This document shows positions 12,601 to 23,400 of a stretch of DNA of 64,000 nt, one piece after another. The position numbers and the translations under genes were made by a program. Origin of the DNA: Drosophila pseudoobscura (taxonomy: Eukaryota > Arthropoda > Insecta > Diptera > Drosophilidae); contig NC_046680.1 of assembly GCF_009870125.1 (NCBI RefSeq), forward strand, positions 12,605,501-12,669,500. Direction: 5' to 3'. Each line of letters begins with the position of its first letter. Positions within the stretch are counted from its first letter, which is position 1. The notes beneath the pieces were generated by a model, which worked only from the letters and a program-made list of their open reading frames with translations, was not told the DNA's origin and made no database searches.

Positions 12601-15600
12601 TTTTCCTTTTTACTTCGCCCCATCTTCGTGGATTTGTGTTTTGTCTCTCTGTATACACACGTTCTTTCTGCTTGCTCGGCAAGGAGTTTGCTCTTGCTGG
12701 GACGATCAACTGGAAAGGAAAACCTTAAGAAATCAATGCAAAGTTTCTTGTGATAAAAAAAGGGTACTCGTACTTCCCTTCTCTAGAAAATTGAGTCATC
12801 ATTCTTCTCGCATAACTGCACTTCCATTCCCCATCCCCTGCACCTAGACCGACCCACGCGGGCTCACTGGCTCTCTTCCTCCCCACAACGTCGAACAACT
12901 TCATGTTCCCATGAAAAAAAGAGCGACCCCAAAAAAAGGGCAAAAATAAATTACGCACTTCCCGTCGGTGCAGAGCAATTTTATTGGGCTAGTGGTGTTT
13001 GATGGGGAGGGGGAGGGGAGCTGCCATGCCGCATGGAGGGGGTGGCCACCACCGGTACCTGCCCTGTCACAGGGGAGGTTTTGTTCCCCTACTTCTGGTG
13101 CTTCTGCTGCACCGACCCGACCGGACCGATTCGATACGATCCGATCCGATCTCGACCCCAGTGGCAGCAATCTCACCGAAAATCACATAGGAATTTCCTG
13201 TGTTACACCCGCCCCCTTCCAAACATCCCAGAAAAGTTACCTGCCCTCGATCGGCTTACCTGTTTTGGTCCCGCAGTAGTGGCAGTGGCAGTGGCAGCAT
13301 CAGCGGCGACAGCAGCAGCTGTTTGTTTTGCGGCTTTCAAGGTTTCTACTTTTTACCTGTTGGCGTCGGAGTCGGAGTCGCGTCCCCTTTTGCAGCAGCC
13401 ACCCCATTGCGTAGGATTCATTTCACTTTGGGCTCATTCCTTATTCTTTCTCCTTTGCTTTGCTTTGTTCGCTTGGGTTGGGTTGGGCTTGGTGTTGATT
13501 GGGAGGGGGAGGAGTAGGAGGAGACCCACTTCTTCTTTGGCTCGTCATTATCATCTTTCTTTTGTTGGCCCGAAAACTCGAAGATCTTCAGAGCGGTCTC
13601 GTTTTTCGCTTTTGTGCTTTCCGATCATCATTATCTCCGTTTCGCTGCCTCATTCTATGGCACCACCATCATCGGCACGGCCCCACTGCCGCATTTGCCT
13701 GCTGCCGCCCTCCTACTACAATTTGCCTAAAAAAACCTCAACCGTTTCGACCGTTTTTCAATATTCAACGCAGTCAGGCCAACTACAACAACAACAGCAA
13801 AAAGGCAGAAACAGAAAAAATAAGAAGAGGAAGAAGACCACGACAGCAGACGGCGACGATGTCTGCTTGAAGGTTGTTGTGAAATTTCATTATGGGTCTG
13901 GGTCTGGTCTGTCTCCTCACCTCCACCTCCAACCACCAATCCTCCTCCTACTTCTTCCTCCCCTCCCCCTCTTCGAACTCTTCTGATTGCCTGCTGCTGC
14001 TGCTGCTGCTGCCGCCGCTGTTATTTTTAAGAGGCGTCCAGCGTCAACATTTCAACGTTGGGTTTTCGGTTTTGGGTTGGGTTGGCTATAGAGGGTAGGG
14101 TAGGGTAGGGTATAGGGTATACATATACACATTCGGCTGGATAGGCTGGCCGCCCGTCTGCTTCTGCCCGTCATGGGATGGGATGGGATGATGATGGTGG
14201 CTTGGGTATGGGCTGGGGCTCTCTGGCATTTCTCGTGTGTAGGTAGGTGGTTTCTTGGAAACCCATTTGTACATACATATGATAACCCAAAAACCAAAAA
14301 CAAAAAATTAACAAAAACTGCCGGAGGAAACGCAGTCATTTGCTGACGCGGACCTTAAGCCACAACCCGATCGCCATTCTGGGGGAAGAGTATGGGGTAT
14401 GGGGTTGGGGTTGGGGTTGGGGAATAGTAGCTATGAAGAAGCCATCCTCCTCTCCCACACACTGAGATTATATCAGATGGAAGGGTTTTCATGAATGAGC
14501 AACGAAGAAATCGGAGACTTGCAGGGCCAATAGGAGACATGCATCGAGCGATTCAGCAGAAAGGAAAGTCACACTTAAATGCATTTTCGGAGCGCTCGTT
14601 CGAACACCGAATGAACGCTACCATACAAATCCATTTATCTGGTATTATACCAGACCTCCTCCCCTCACTCGTCACCCTCCCTCTCTCTCTCTCTCTCCCC
14701 GAGGGAGGGCCCAGGAGCATCCGTTAGTCTGCAACAAAAGCAACAGGATCAGTACTTAAACCCCTCTCCTCTCCTGTCCACCTCCACCTCCCCCTCCCCA
14801 GCCATCCGCAGAATGGCAGCTGCAACCTGCAGCCCCGTCTGGTGGCAACCCTAAAAGAGATCTCCGTCTGGTCCCGCGGCAGCAGGTTGTTCTGTGTCTG
14901 TCAGTGCGGAGGAAAACCACCCCTAACCGAAGACGAGAAAAAAAAATAAATTGAAAGGACAAGAGGAATAAATTGCTACCCCATGGATGATCGGACAGGC
15001 CCGCCGACCGAAGCACATGTTGCATGCCTCAAGTGAGAGGCAAAGATTTCACAAGAAAAGGAGCAGCCAACGAAAGGAATGGGCATGGGAATGGGAGGGG
15101 TGCAACCGACACTCGGACCCAGGACGAGAGACAGGGCCAAGACGCCGTTCGAGTCGATTCGATCCGAGTCGGAGTCGGGGTCGGAGCATGTGCATCGTCT
15201 GCGCCTGCATTTTGTTGCCGTTTTTTTTTTTTTTTTTGGGTTAGCCATTCGTTTTATGAGGGCGCGCACCTGCCAACAGCTGCCGCCACCGACTCCAGCA
15301 GCAGCAGTAGCATAAGCACCAGCGCCAGCAGCGGTAAAAAGAAGAGGAAAGGTTGTGCCAGCGACCCATAAGTGATCATAGCCAAAAGCTAAAGTCCAAG
15401 TCAGAGACTTGACTTGTCTGCCCTTGAATGTGGCTGTTGAATGCCCGCCCACCAGGCGGCAGAGAGTGACCACCACAGTGGTGAACCACCCAAAAATTCA
15501 GATGAAGAAACACATACTCGTATCTACGAAAAACCAGCTTCATTGGAGACGATGGCCCGAAAGCAATTTGCTTTTGTTGTCTGCTGGCCATCCGCCTCGA

Positions 15601-18600
15601 AAGACGAGCTTAAAAAGAAGACGCCAAAAAAGAAGACAGCAGCAGCAGCTGCCTTTCGGTTCGTGGTCGGGTCGGGTCCGTTCGGTTCGTTGTTGGCCAC
15701 AAAAAGTACCACCTGCCGCCCATATTCATATATCTGCCGCCAGAGGCCCTTTGTTCGGCCGCAGCCCCCCATACACGCAACCAAGGCCTCAAGGATAATG
15801 AATTGGGCAGAATTGTAGCCGCAAACTAAATTTCTATTTCGATTCTCAATTCTCAAACGTATGAAACCTGAAAGAGACACCCCGCGTTGACCCACGCAAA
15901 AGAGTGAATGCAATCGATGACAGCAGCTCCAACCCACACACACACACTCACACATGTACACAGATTTGATGGCCTCACCCCATCCCATCCCACCACCCCC
16001 ACTCCACCCGGCTGCGTCTGCGTCTGCGCCTGCGTAGGCGTCGAAAGCCAAAGAGAAACAGCAAACAACCGAGAGAATACCGTTTGTTGTTGGTATTAGT
16101 ATTAGTGTTGGTGTTAATTTGGCTCGCGTATAAAATCGAAGATTTTATTTTCCTGTCCGTTGGATCGGTCGAAACGTTTGGATCAGTGGGACGGGGACTG
16201 GGGCAGCTGTGGTCGGTGGCTAATGCTAGTGGCTGTTGTTGCTGTTGTTGCTGTTGTGCGGACACCCACCCACTTTGATGATTAGTGGTTGCTGCTAAAA
16301 TTGTTGAGTGGGATCGGGTGCACTGTGGTACAGAGATATGTACATATTGTTATTGTCATTGTTCCCTCCTTTCAGATCTTCATTCCTGATGACTCATTTG
16401 CAGAATTGAAAACGATGTACAGGCATTTCCTCTTCCACTCTCCCAGACACCTTTTGTCCCACTGTGCGCGTCATCGGGCAAAAGCGTTTTTTAATAACTG
16501 CGTGCTCTGGCCTATAGCGTGAGGGACGGGGGGTACTGTGGCGGCGTTAACATGTCATTAGCCAGGCATCGTCTGCTGCTGGTACTCCTCCTACTCCAGC
16601 CCCCTCCTCCCCCTCTCTGCCTCTCTGTCTTTCTGCGGTCGGGCTATGGCCTTTCACCGCAACAACAAGTAAATGTTGTGGCTCACCCTGAGCTGCCAGG
16701 TCGCCGCAATCACTGATGCCTGATGCTGGTTTGGCTTGGCTTTGGCTTTGCCCAACCCACGGGTGTTAAAAATTGTCCATATAACTCCGAGCCCACTGTA
16801 TGCGTGCATGTATTGTAATTTGCACTTTGATGACCGCCCCCGAATGGAGGCCGAATAGCATTGATTAGCCGAAGGCTCCCCGCAAATCTCGCACGCAATA
16901 AAAAGACCAACACAGAAATACCCAAATAAACACCCCAAAAGACGCCCAGGAAAAGGGAAAAGCCAATAATAAATTTACCGTTAAGTGTGGGTCGCGGCAT
17001 CTGCAAAAGCAACTCCACCGAAATGCGACATCTGCCGTCAAACAGCGTCGCTCTTCGTGCCTCCTCCCTCCCATGCTTCGTGTTTCGGCGGGTGAGGAAG
17101 GGAGGGAACGATCACGAAGCGCTCTCACTTATTACGTGAGAGCGAAGCCAAAAAGACAAACAGCGAAAATTCCCCCAACCGGCATTTTTTTCTTTTTTTC
17201 AGCTGCCCAACCGGTTCTGGCTCTCTCGCTGCCTTTGCTCTCTCCCTCTCCCGCTCTTCTGCTCTTGCTGTTGCTCTCGCAACTCCCCCAAGTTGGCGTC
17301 TGTTTGCACACCCACCACACGACGCAGACGTCGGCCGATCGCTGTTCTGATGTGCGCGTGGTGGTGGCGTTGTTTTTGCTGCTCTTTTTGTTGTAAATTG
17401 ATTTTGTTGTCGCTGCCTGCGCGCCCATTTTCAGCCCACTCCCGTTGCTGTCGTTGTTTTTATACCCTTTCCGAGAGTATATTTATTTTTATCGAATGCT
17501 AGGCCCCAAAGCCTTCCTGCGAGCAGCTTTTATATTTTTGTAGTCCATTACTCCTAGTCCGATGTCTGATATATCTTCAAGGGTATTAAAACCTTCGGCT
17601 CTATTCATTTCTAGTTTTTTACTGCTGTCTGTTATTAGCAAAGCGGATGTTGTTGTTGTTGTTGCTGCCTGCTGCTGGTGGTGGTGATGGTGGTGCTGGT
17701 GATGCCTACCCCACACCCCCCACAACAGCACCCACACGCGCGATATTTGCTGTTGCTGTTGGCAACGCATGACATTTTTTCTGTGTCGTCTGTCGTCTCG
17801 CCCACAAGAGTTGACCCCATGGCCGTCGCCTTATCAGAGGGGTGTGGTGGGGTGGGGTGGGCGCTGCTACTGCCGGAACTGAGTGTGGGTGTTTCGGGGG
17901 GGGGAACTCTGATGGAAATCTAGGGAGTGCTTCGAGTTTATTTTCCACTCTTCTCTCATTAAAGGAACATCTGAATGAATTGAGGTTATCTGGCATTTCC
18001 TATAGAGTGGGATTTGTAAAGACGTCTAAAACTGGTTTCGATCCCCCACAATACTTGCACTTTCCACTCCCCACAAACACTCATACACACAAATGGGAGT
18101 GCTATGGTGCGGCATGATCTTGAGCGTAGCCCAAAGTCAAGCGGCCACAGCCGCAATGCCCTTGGCTTGAGAAACCACACGCAGAGAACTCGGAGTCAGG
18201 CCAAGCCGCCAGATCAGGGCACAGATCGCAAAGTCAGATCCCCAGACCCCCAGACCCCTGGCACACACAAAGACACGACGAAGCCGCCACAGAGGCAAAG
18301 CAAACAGCAACAACAACCACTAGCGAACGCCCCCATGGAGGCAGCAACGGCAGTGGCAGGCACAGGCACAGCAACACCCAACTGTAAAAAGCACACGAAG
18401 CATAAAAATCAAATATGCAAAACTCAAATACGAAATATGAACTCGAAGCAGACCAGAGAAACATGGCTGGGGATCGTCGTATCGGATCCGGGGACTGTGA
18501 CTGCGGGACCGGCCGGGAATGGTATTGCTGTTGTGTGGGGGCGTGGGTGGGCGCAGTTGGCGCTGGGCCATAGAACGTGCCCAGGGCCCACCACCACCAC

Positions 18601-19621
18601 CACAACAACGAGGACCGTTTTGTCGCCACAATGTGGCAAAAAAAAATGTTGGCATCTCTCTAACAAAAAAATCAAGGCGCAGCAACATGTGGCTAAAAGA
18701 GAAATTCCGCCTATGCACCCATCTGCCCATCCACCCACCCAAGAACAAAAGCACCGCCAAAGAGCAATTTAGCCGTTTTCCGATGATGCTGGAGATGAAG
18801 TCTCTCCGATGGGCCCACTCTGGTGGGCACGCCAAGGTGGTTCAATTTATTCAAATATGCAGCCGAAAAGCTGAAAAAGATGTTGAGCACCCGCCAAGCC
18901 TGAGACCCAAAAAATAAGTCTAGTAAGTGTGGTACAGCCGACAAATTTGTTCAAGACTTTCAGTTGTTACAAATTTCAAATGAAAGGAAGATAAATATAT
19001 CCTCTAAATTATATACAAAAAACACTACCTCTATACAAAAATTAGCTTTTCACAAAAATGATTTCGACACTCTTGTCGCCTGTACCCCCCCAGCATCGGA
19101 GCTCAATAAAGAAAAGAGCCGTAAACAAAAAGCGCGCTCCAATCAGTGGCGCGCCGTCGCTGACTCAGCTGATGCTGCGACGACGCCACACCGCAACCAA
19201 AACCCCCCACGCAAGCGCCCCAAGGCAGACCAGTCCCAATCCCAATCCCAGCTCCAAGCACACACACACTCTCGCACGCCCAGGCCGCCCCCTCTCTGGG
19301 GGACAGACAGAGAGACTGACGCTTGATGTGTCAGCGGACAGTTCCCAGAACTGACGTCGCTCTGGGTATTTGTGGGCCGGATGTGGCTTCGACTTAGCCA
19401 GATCGACTAACTATCACTGTGGCCCCCATTCTCATTCGCTCTCTTTTTCTCTCTCTCTCTGTGTTCGTTTCTTGCAGCTCTCGGAGGGTGGACGTCGAGG
19501 CAATAGCAAGAGTAGCAGCAGTAGCCGCAACTTGAGTGGAACGCGCCCGCAAGCCAAGGCCAACGGCAACTCCGCCAAAGAGTCGCAGTCGCAGTCGCTG
19601 TTGCTGCAATGGCAACACTAA
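6685..19621 (+). CDS. Spliced upstream ORF overlapping the charlatan start
   Basis: This is a predicted uORF split across the long first intron: ATG TTG at 6685-6690, then CTC TCG GAG from 19,478, ending at TAA 19,619-19,621. It encodes 49 residues, rich in Ser, Gly, Arg and Gln, with no recognisable domain. Its ATG context (AAG before ATG) is good. Its stop lies 10 nt past the charlatan ATG at 19,609, in another frame, so the two overlap in ATGGCAACACTAA. A uORF that overlaps the main start normally represses translation. The candidate exon ending at 11,272 would instead give TAA two codons before the junction and so lack this uORF. Existence depends on the 6690-19,478 splice, which is predicted only. 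Confidence 0.4.
6691..10840 (+). other. Charlatan long intron, proximal part
   Basis: No coding exon is supported. It holds TG and CA runs (6846-6880, 7100-7140), a TC microsatellite (7421-7438), a GCTGCC/GCTGCT tract (7491-7516), a YY1/Pho-like GCCGCCATATTGG at 8686-8698 and a short palindromic ATACCCT..AGGGTAT at 10,300-10,316. The latter resembles motifs scattered in repetitive DNA of flies. 7,680-8,350 and 9,400-9,900 are unremarkable AT-rich sequence. Confidence 0.55.
7421..7438. repeat. TC dinucleotide microsatellite
   Basis: Nine TC units lie in the first intron of charlatan. Confidence 0.85.
10950..11272 (+). promoter_or_regulatory. Candidate alternative promoter and 5' exon of charlatan
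   Basis: A CTCG/GAGC-rich stretch (10,985-11,020) is followed by a 5' UTR-like segment with an initiator-like GCGCAGTG near 11,138-11,145 and ends at AAAAG followed by GTATGC, a fair donor at 11,273. If it splices to 19,478, the reading frame used by the uORF of the other promoter meets TAA AAG just before the junction, so this form would lack the overlapping uORF. Assignment is by sequence texture and donor only. Confidence 0.3.
11716..11736. repeat. CA dinucleotide microsatellite
   Basis: About ten CA units lie in the charlatan intron. Confidence 0.85.
14093..14110 (+). other. G-quadruplex motif (GGGTA repeats)
   Basis: Four GGG runs are separated by TA loops, followed by a further GGG run at 14,114. 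This meets the usual four-run, short-loop rule for an intramolecular G-quadruplex. It lies on the transcribed-sense strand of the charlatan intron. Confidence 0.7.
14401..14422 (+). other. G-quadruplex motif (GGGGTT repeats)
   Basis: Four perfect GGGG runs are separated by TT, the same unit as ciliate telomere repeats, with another GGGG run just upstream (14,394-14,397). Very short loops and four-G runs predict a stable quadruplex. Confidence 0.8.
17120..17144. repeat. Inverted repeat with GAGA-type arms
   Basis: The 9-bp arms CGCTCTCAC and GTGAGAGCG are perfect complements around a 7-nt spacer. Each arm holds a GAGAG core, so the site could bind GAGA factor in both orientations or form a small hairpin. 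Confidence 0.7.
17457..17592. repeat. Possible short interspersed repeat
   Basis: The segment begins TATACCCTT, ends AAGGGTATTA and differs in texture from its surroundings. Terminal ATACCCTT/AAGGGTAT motifs recur in dispersed fly repeats. No target-site duplication or ORF was seen, so the call rests only on the inverted ends. Confidence 0.3.
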
Positions 19622-20391
19622 TCCCAGCGAACGCCGGCCATCCTGGAGCGAGCGCACAGTCCTCAAATGTTGAGGCCACATATGAAGATATGTTCAAGGA
19701 AATCACACGCAAATTGTACGGTGAGGAGACCGGCAACGGTTTGCATACTCTCGGAACGCCGGTGGCTCAGGTGGCCACCAGCGGACCGACAGCGGTACCA
19801 GAGGGAGAGCAGCGTTCCTTCACAAACCTGGTGAGTGGATTGTGGGATGAAATGCATCCACATTGGGCAGCCAACTAATCTCTCTACTCTCTTCGTTCCT
19901 CCCCCCCACTTCAGCAACAGCTCGATCGCTCGGCAGCGCCCAGCATTGAATACGAATCCAGTGGAGCTGCCAACGGGGCAACAACCAGCAACAACGTGGC
20001 CACCTCCCAGGCAAATGTAATCCAACAACAACAGCAGCAACAACAACTACAGCAGCAACAACAGCAACAAGCAGAGTCGGGTAACTCTGTAGTAGTAACG
20101 GCCAGCACCGGCGTAGGAGGAGGAGGAGCAACTGTGGTGCCGGCACCCAGTGTGTCCGTGGGTGGCTTCAAGTCCGAGGACCACCTAAGCACGGCCTTTG
20201 GCCTGGCAGCCCTCATGCAGAACGGCTTTGCAGCGGGCCAGGCGGGGCTCCTGAAGGCCGGAGGGGACCAGCAACAGCGCTGGGCCCAGGATGGAGCGGG
20301 TGTGATCGCCGCGGCGGCCGCTGAGCAGCAGCCGCAGCTGGTGCAATGGACGACGGGTGGCAAACTGCAGAGCTATGCCCATGTCAGCCAG

Positions 20392-20423
<32 letters not shown>

Positions 20424-23400
20424 GCAACAACAGCAGCAGCACCACCACCACCAGAGCACACCGAAGTCCAAGTGAGTAGAATCTAAGCTGAAAATTTGAA
20501 GGATTTCCACTTAGTCTCCCGTTTTGTTTCTTCGCTTTTTCATAGAAAACATCGTCAAGAGCATGCGGCCGAATTGATCTACGCCAGCCCTTCCACATCG
20601 GCCAATGCGGTAGGACAGAATTTAACCCAATCCACACCCACCTCAGCGCCCAGCAACAGCAGCGGCGGCAGCAGCAGCTCCGGGGGCAGTCGCAAGAAGT
20701 CCTCGGCCCAGGCGCAGGCAGCCGCCGCCGCAGCCAATGGAGTGCACATCCAGAAGCGTTATGCCTGCACCCATTGCCCGTATTCCACAGACCGACGGGA
20801 TCTGTATACACGGCACGAGAACATCCACAAGGACGAGAAGCCCTTCCAGTGCTATGCCTGCCTTAAGCAGTTCAATCGGGCCGACCATGTGAAGAAGCAC
20901 TTCTTGCGCATGCATCGCGAGCTGCAGTACGACATCAACAAGACGCGTCGCCATGTGTCCGCCGGCAGCAGCTCGGGCAGCGGATCCTCGGGTAACTCTC
21001 ACCACTCGGGCGGGCGTGGCAATGTGACCATCAATGCCACGGGCGTCAACATCGATAATGCCTTCCTGGAGGCCCAGCGGCATCCCACCTCGACCAGCAT
21101 GAGCATTGTGGAGACCATCGAGGCGGTGGCTTCGGCCGGCGAGATGCCGCTGGCCCAGCTCAAGCAGGAGAAGCTGGACGATGGCAGTGTCCTGCCCCTC
21201 CATGTGGGCGTTGTGATGAACAACGCCCAGCAGCCGGTGGCCAGCTCCAGTTCGGGCAGCAGTTCCGTCGGTGGTGGCAACGGTGGTGGCGGCAACAGCA
21301 GCGGCGGCTCCGGCCTGCTGAAGCCCAAGCGCGAGAAGCGTTTCACCTGCTGCTATTGCCCCTGGTCCGGGGCCGACAAGTGGGGCCTGAAGCGTCACCT
21401 CAATACGCATACAAAGCCCTTCGTCTGCCTGCTCTGCGACTACAAAGCGGCCCGCTCCGAGCGCCTGGCCACACACGTGCTGAAGGTGCACAACAAGCGG
21501 GCCTGCAGCAAGTGCTCCTATCTGGCGGACACCCAGGAGGAGTATCAGGTCCACATGAGTGATGTGCAGTAAGTATTCCCCCCATCCTAGCCTCATATGT
21601 ATAATCTGTGCGTATTTGTGTGTGTGACAAAAACCAACTCTAAACAGCTTTTGAACTCTCTCCCTCTCTCTCTCTTACTCTCTCGTTGTTGTTCTCCTCC
21701 TACTCCTTTGACAACTCCCTCTACACTCTGATCCCCCCGCTGCTGCCGCGCGATATCAGTCCGCACGATAATCGACCATCTCGCAGCGGCAACTCGACAA
21801 ACAACAATGGCAACAGCAACAACAATGGCAGTGGCGGTGGCAACAACAACAATGCCGGAGGCAACAATGTCTCGCATAGCCAGAATCTGAATGTTTTGCG
21901 CACCATTGGCAACACTCTGGTGGCCAATAACCAACTAAACACCTATGCCGGCAATGCTTTTGGGTAACATTCTCAGACCGCCTCCTCTACTCCTCTTGTC
22001 TACTCTACTCCCCCCAACCACCCTGAAAACACCCCCTCAAACCCAACCAAAAACAAAAACAAAACCCGCACCCCAAGTCCCAAAAGCGCGCACAACGTTC
22101 CTAACTCTAGTTACTACCCTCCGTTCTCTCGTTCTCTCAACTCGCTCTCATGCTCTCGTGTCTCCAACTCCGAACCGATAACACCGACAACCAATCCATC
22201 CACATGATCTCCTCCTCATCATCAACAACATCATCATCCACATCAACCACATCGACATTTTGCTTAGCTCCTCCAGTGGCAATGTGGGAAATGGGAATGG
22301 AGGCAATGCCGTTACCATCTATACCACATCCAACGAGGGCGTATCCGGCACCGGCGGCGGAAACATCACTGGCGGCGGCGGCGGTGGTGGCCCACTGCAA
22401 GAGATCATTGTGAATCCCACATCGATGGTCGGTTGGCGTTTGAGCGCCAATGGATCGTTGATACCACCGCATGATCTACTCACCGGCGGCCTACCGAATG
22501 CTTCGACGCAAAAGCGCGGATCGGAGCGTTTGTTTCAATACCTTGAGGCCGAGGGCAGCGATCCGGAGGACTATGCGCGGTATTTTGCATAAAATCTGTT
22601 TCTGTTTCCGGTTATGTTGTGCTTTTGATTGTGTTGTGATTTGTTTTTGCCGGTTCTATTTTCACTGATTGTTTGCCGCTTTTGTTTGTTGTTGTTTCTT
22701 TTCATTAAGTTGTCCAACATTTGCTTTATTCTTTGGCCCCCGCCCAATTCTTGTTTTTCGATGGTAATACTACATACATATATGTATGTATTTTCACTTG
22801 TTTACTTGTTTGTGTCCTTTACTGTGCTTTATCGTTCTTTATCGGAATCAATTTTTAATCGATGTTTTTCGATTTGTCTCGTTTTATTGCAGTCTGCTGA
22901 AAATGGACGCCATTAGTCGCAACACCGCTTCGGTCGCTCAGGATTTTCATAAGGCGGGAGGCGTGCACGAGTTGAAAATACCAGCAAATCATCAACTCCT
23001 GTTTAATAATAAACTGCCTTCGCAATGGACGACACGAGAGGCTGCTGCTTTACTGTACAGCCTCAGCAACATGGGCACCCACAGCGGCAGCAACAGCAGC
23101 AGCAGTTCCCAGCGACAGAAGTTTGGCATCCGTGCCCGGCAACATTCCACGGGGGAGGATGACGAGAATACACCATCGTCGGCATCCTCGTCGAGCTTCT
23201 CCAGCGATGAGTATAACATGCTGTCCACATCGCCGGTGAAGCTGTTGCGTCATGTGAAGCTGGAGAAGCACGAGGAGGATGGGAAGGAGGTGAAGGTTCC
23301 GGCCCAAGTCCAGGCAAAGGCGATGATGGCGACGGCATTTCTGGAGGCAGCTAGCTACGAGCAGACGGCCATCGAGCTGCTTACCAGCAAGCGCAAGATC

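Larger units (their letters stand above)
11273..19477 (+). other. Charlatan long intron, distal part
   Basis: No coding exon is supported; long frames here (for example 11,404-12,279 and 13,033-13,986) are low-complexity and overlap frames on the other strand. Notable sequence includes a CA microsatellite (11,716-11,736), two G-quadruplex motifs (14,093-14,110 and 14,401-14,422), a T run at 15,221-15,236, GCAGCTGC E-boxes near 14,816 and 15,648, an inverted repeat of GAGA-type arms (17,120-17,144), and a segment at 17,457-17,592 bounded by TATACCCTT and AAGGGTATTA. The intron ends in a pyrimidine tract and CTTGCAG. Confidence 0.55.

Noticed and set aside
13033..13986. 317-codon plus frame in the charlatan intron
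   Set aside because: Low-complexity text from TC, GGGAGG and CAA tracts, with comparable open frames on the other strand; no fly protein features.
20643..21596. 317-codon minus-strand ORF opposite the charlatan zinc-finger exon
   Set aside because: It is the antisense shadow of a GC-rich, codon-biased exon and has no domain, start context or splice logic.
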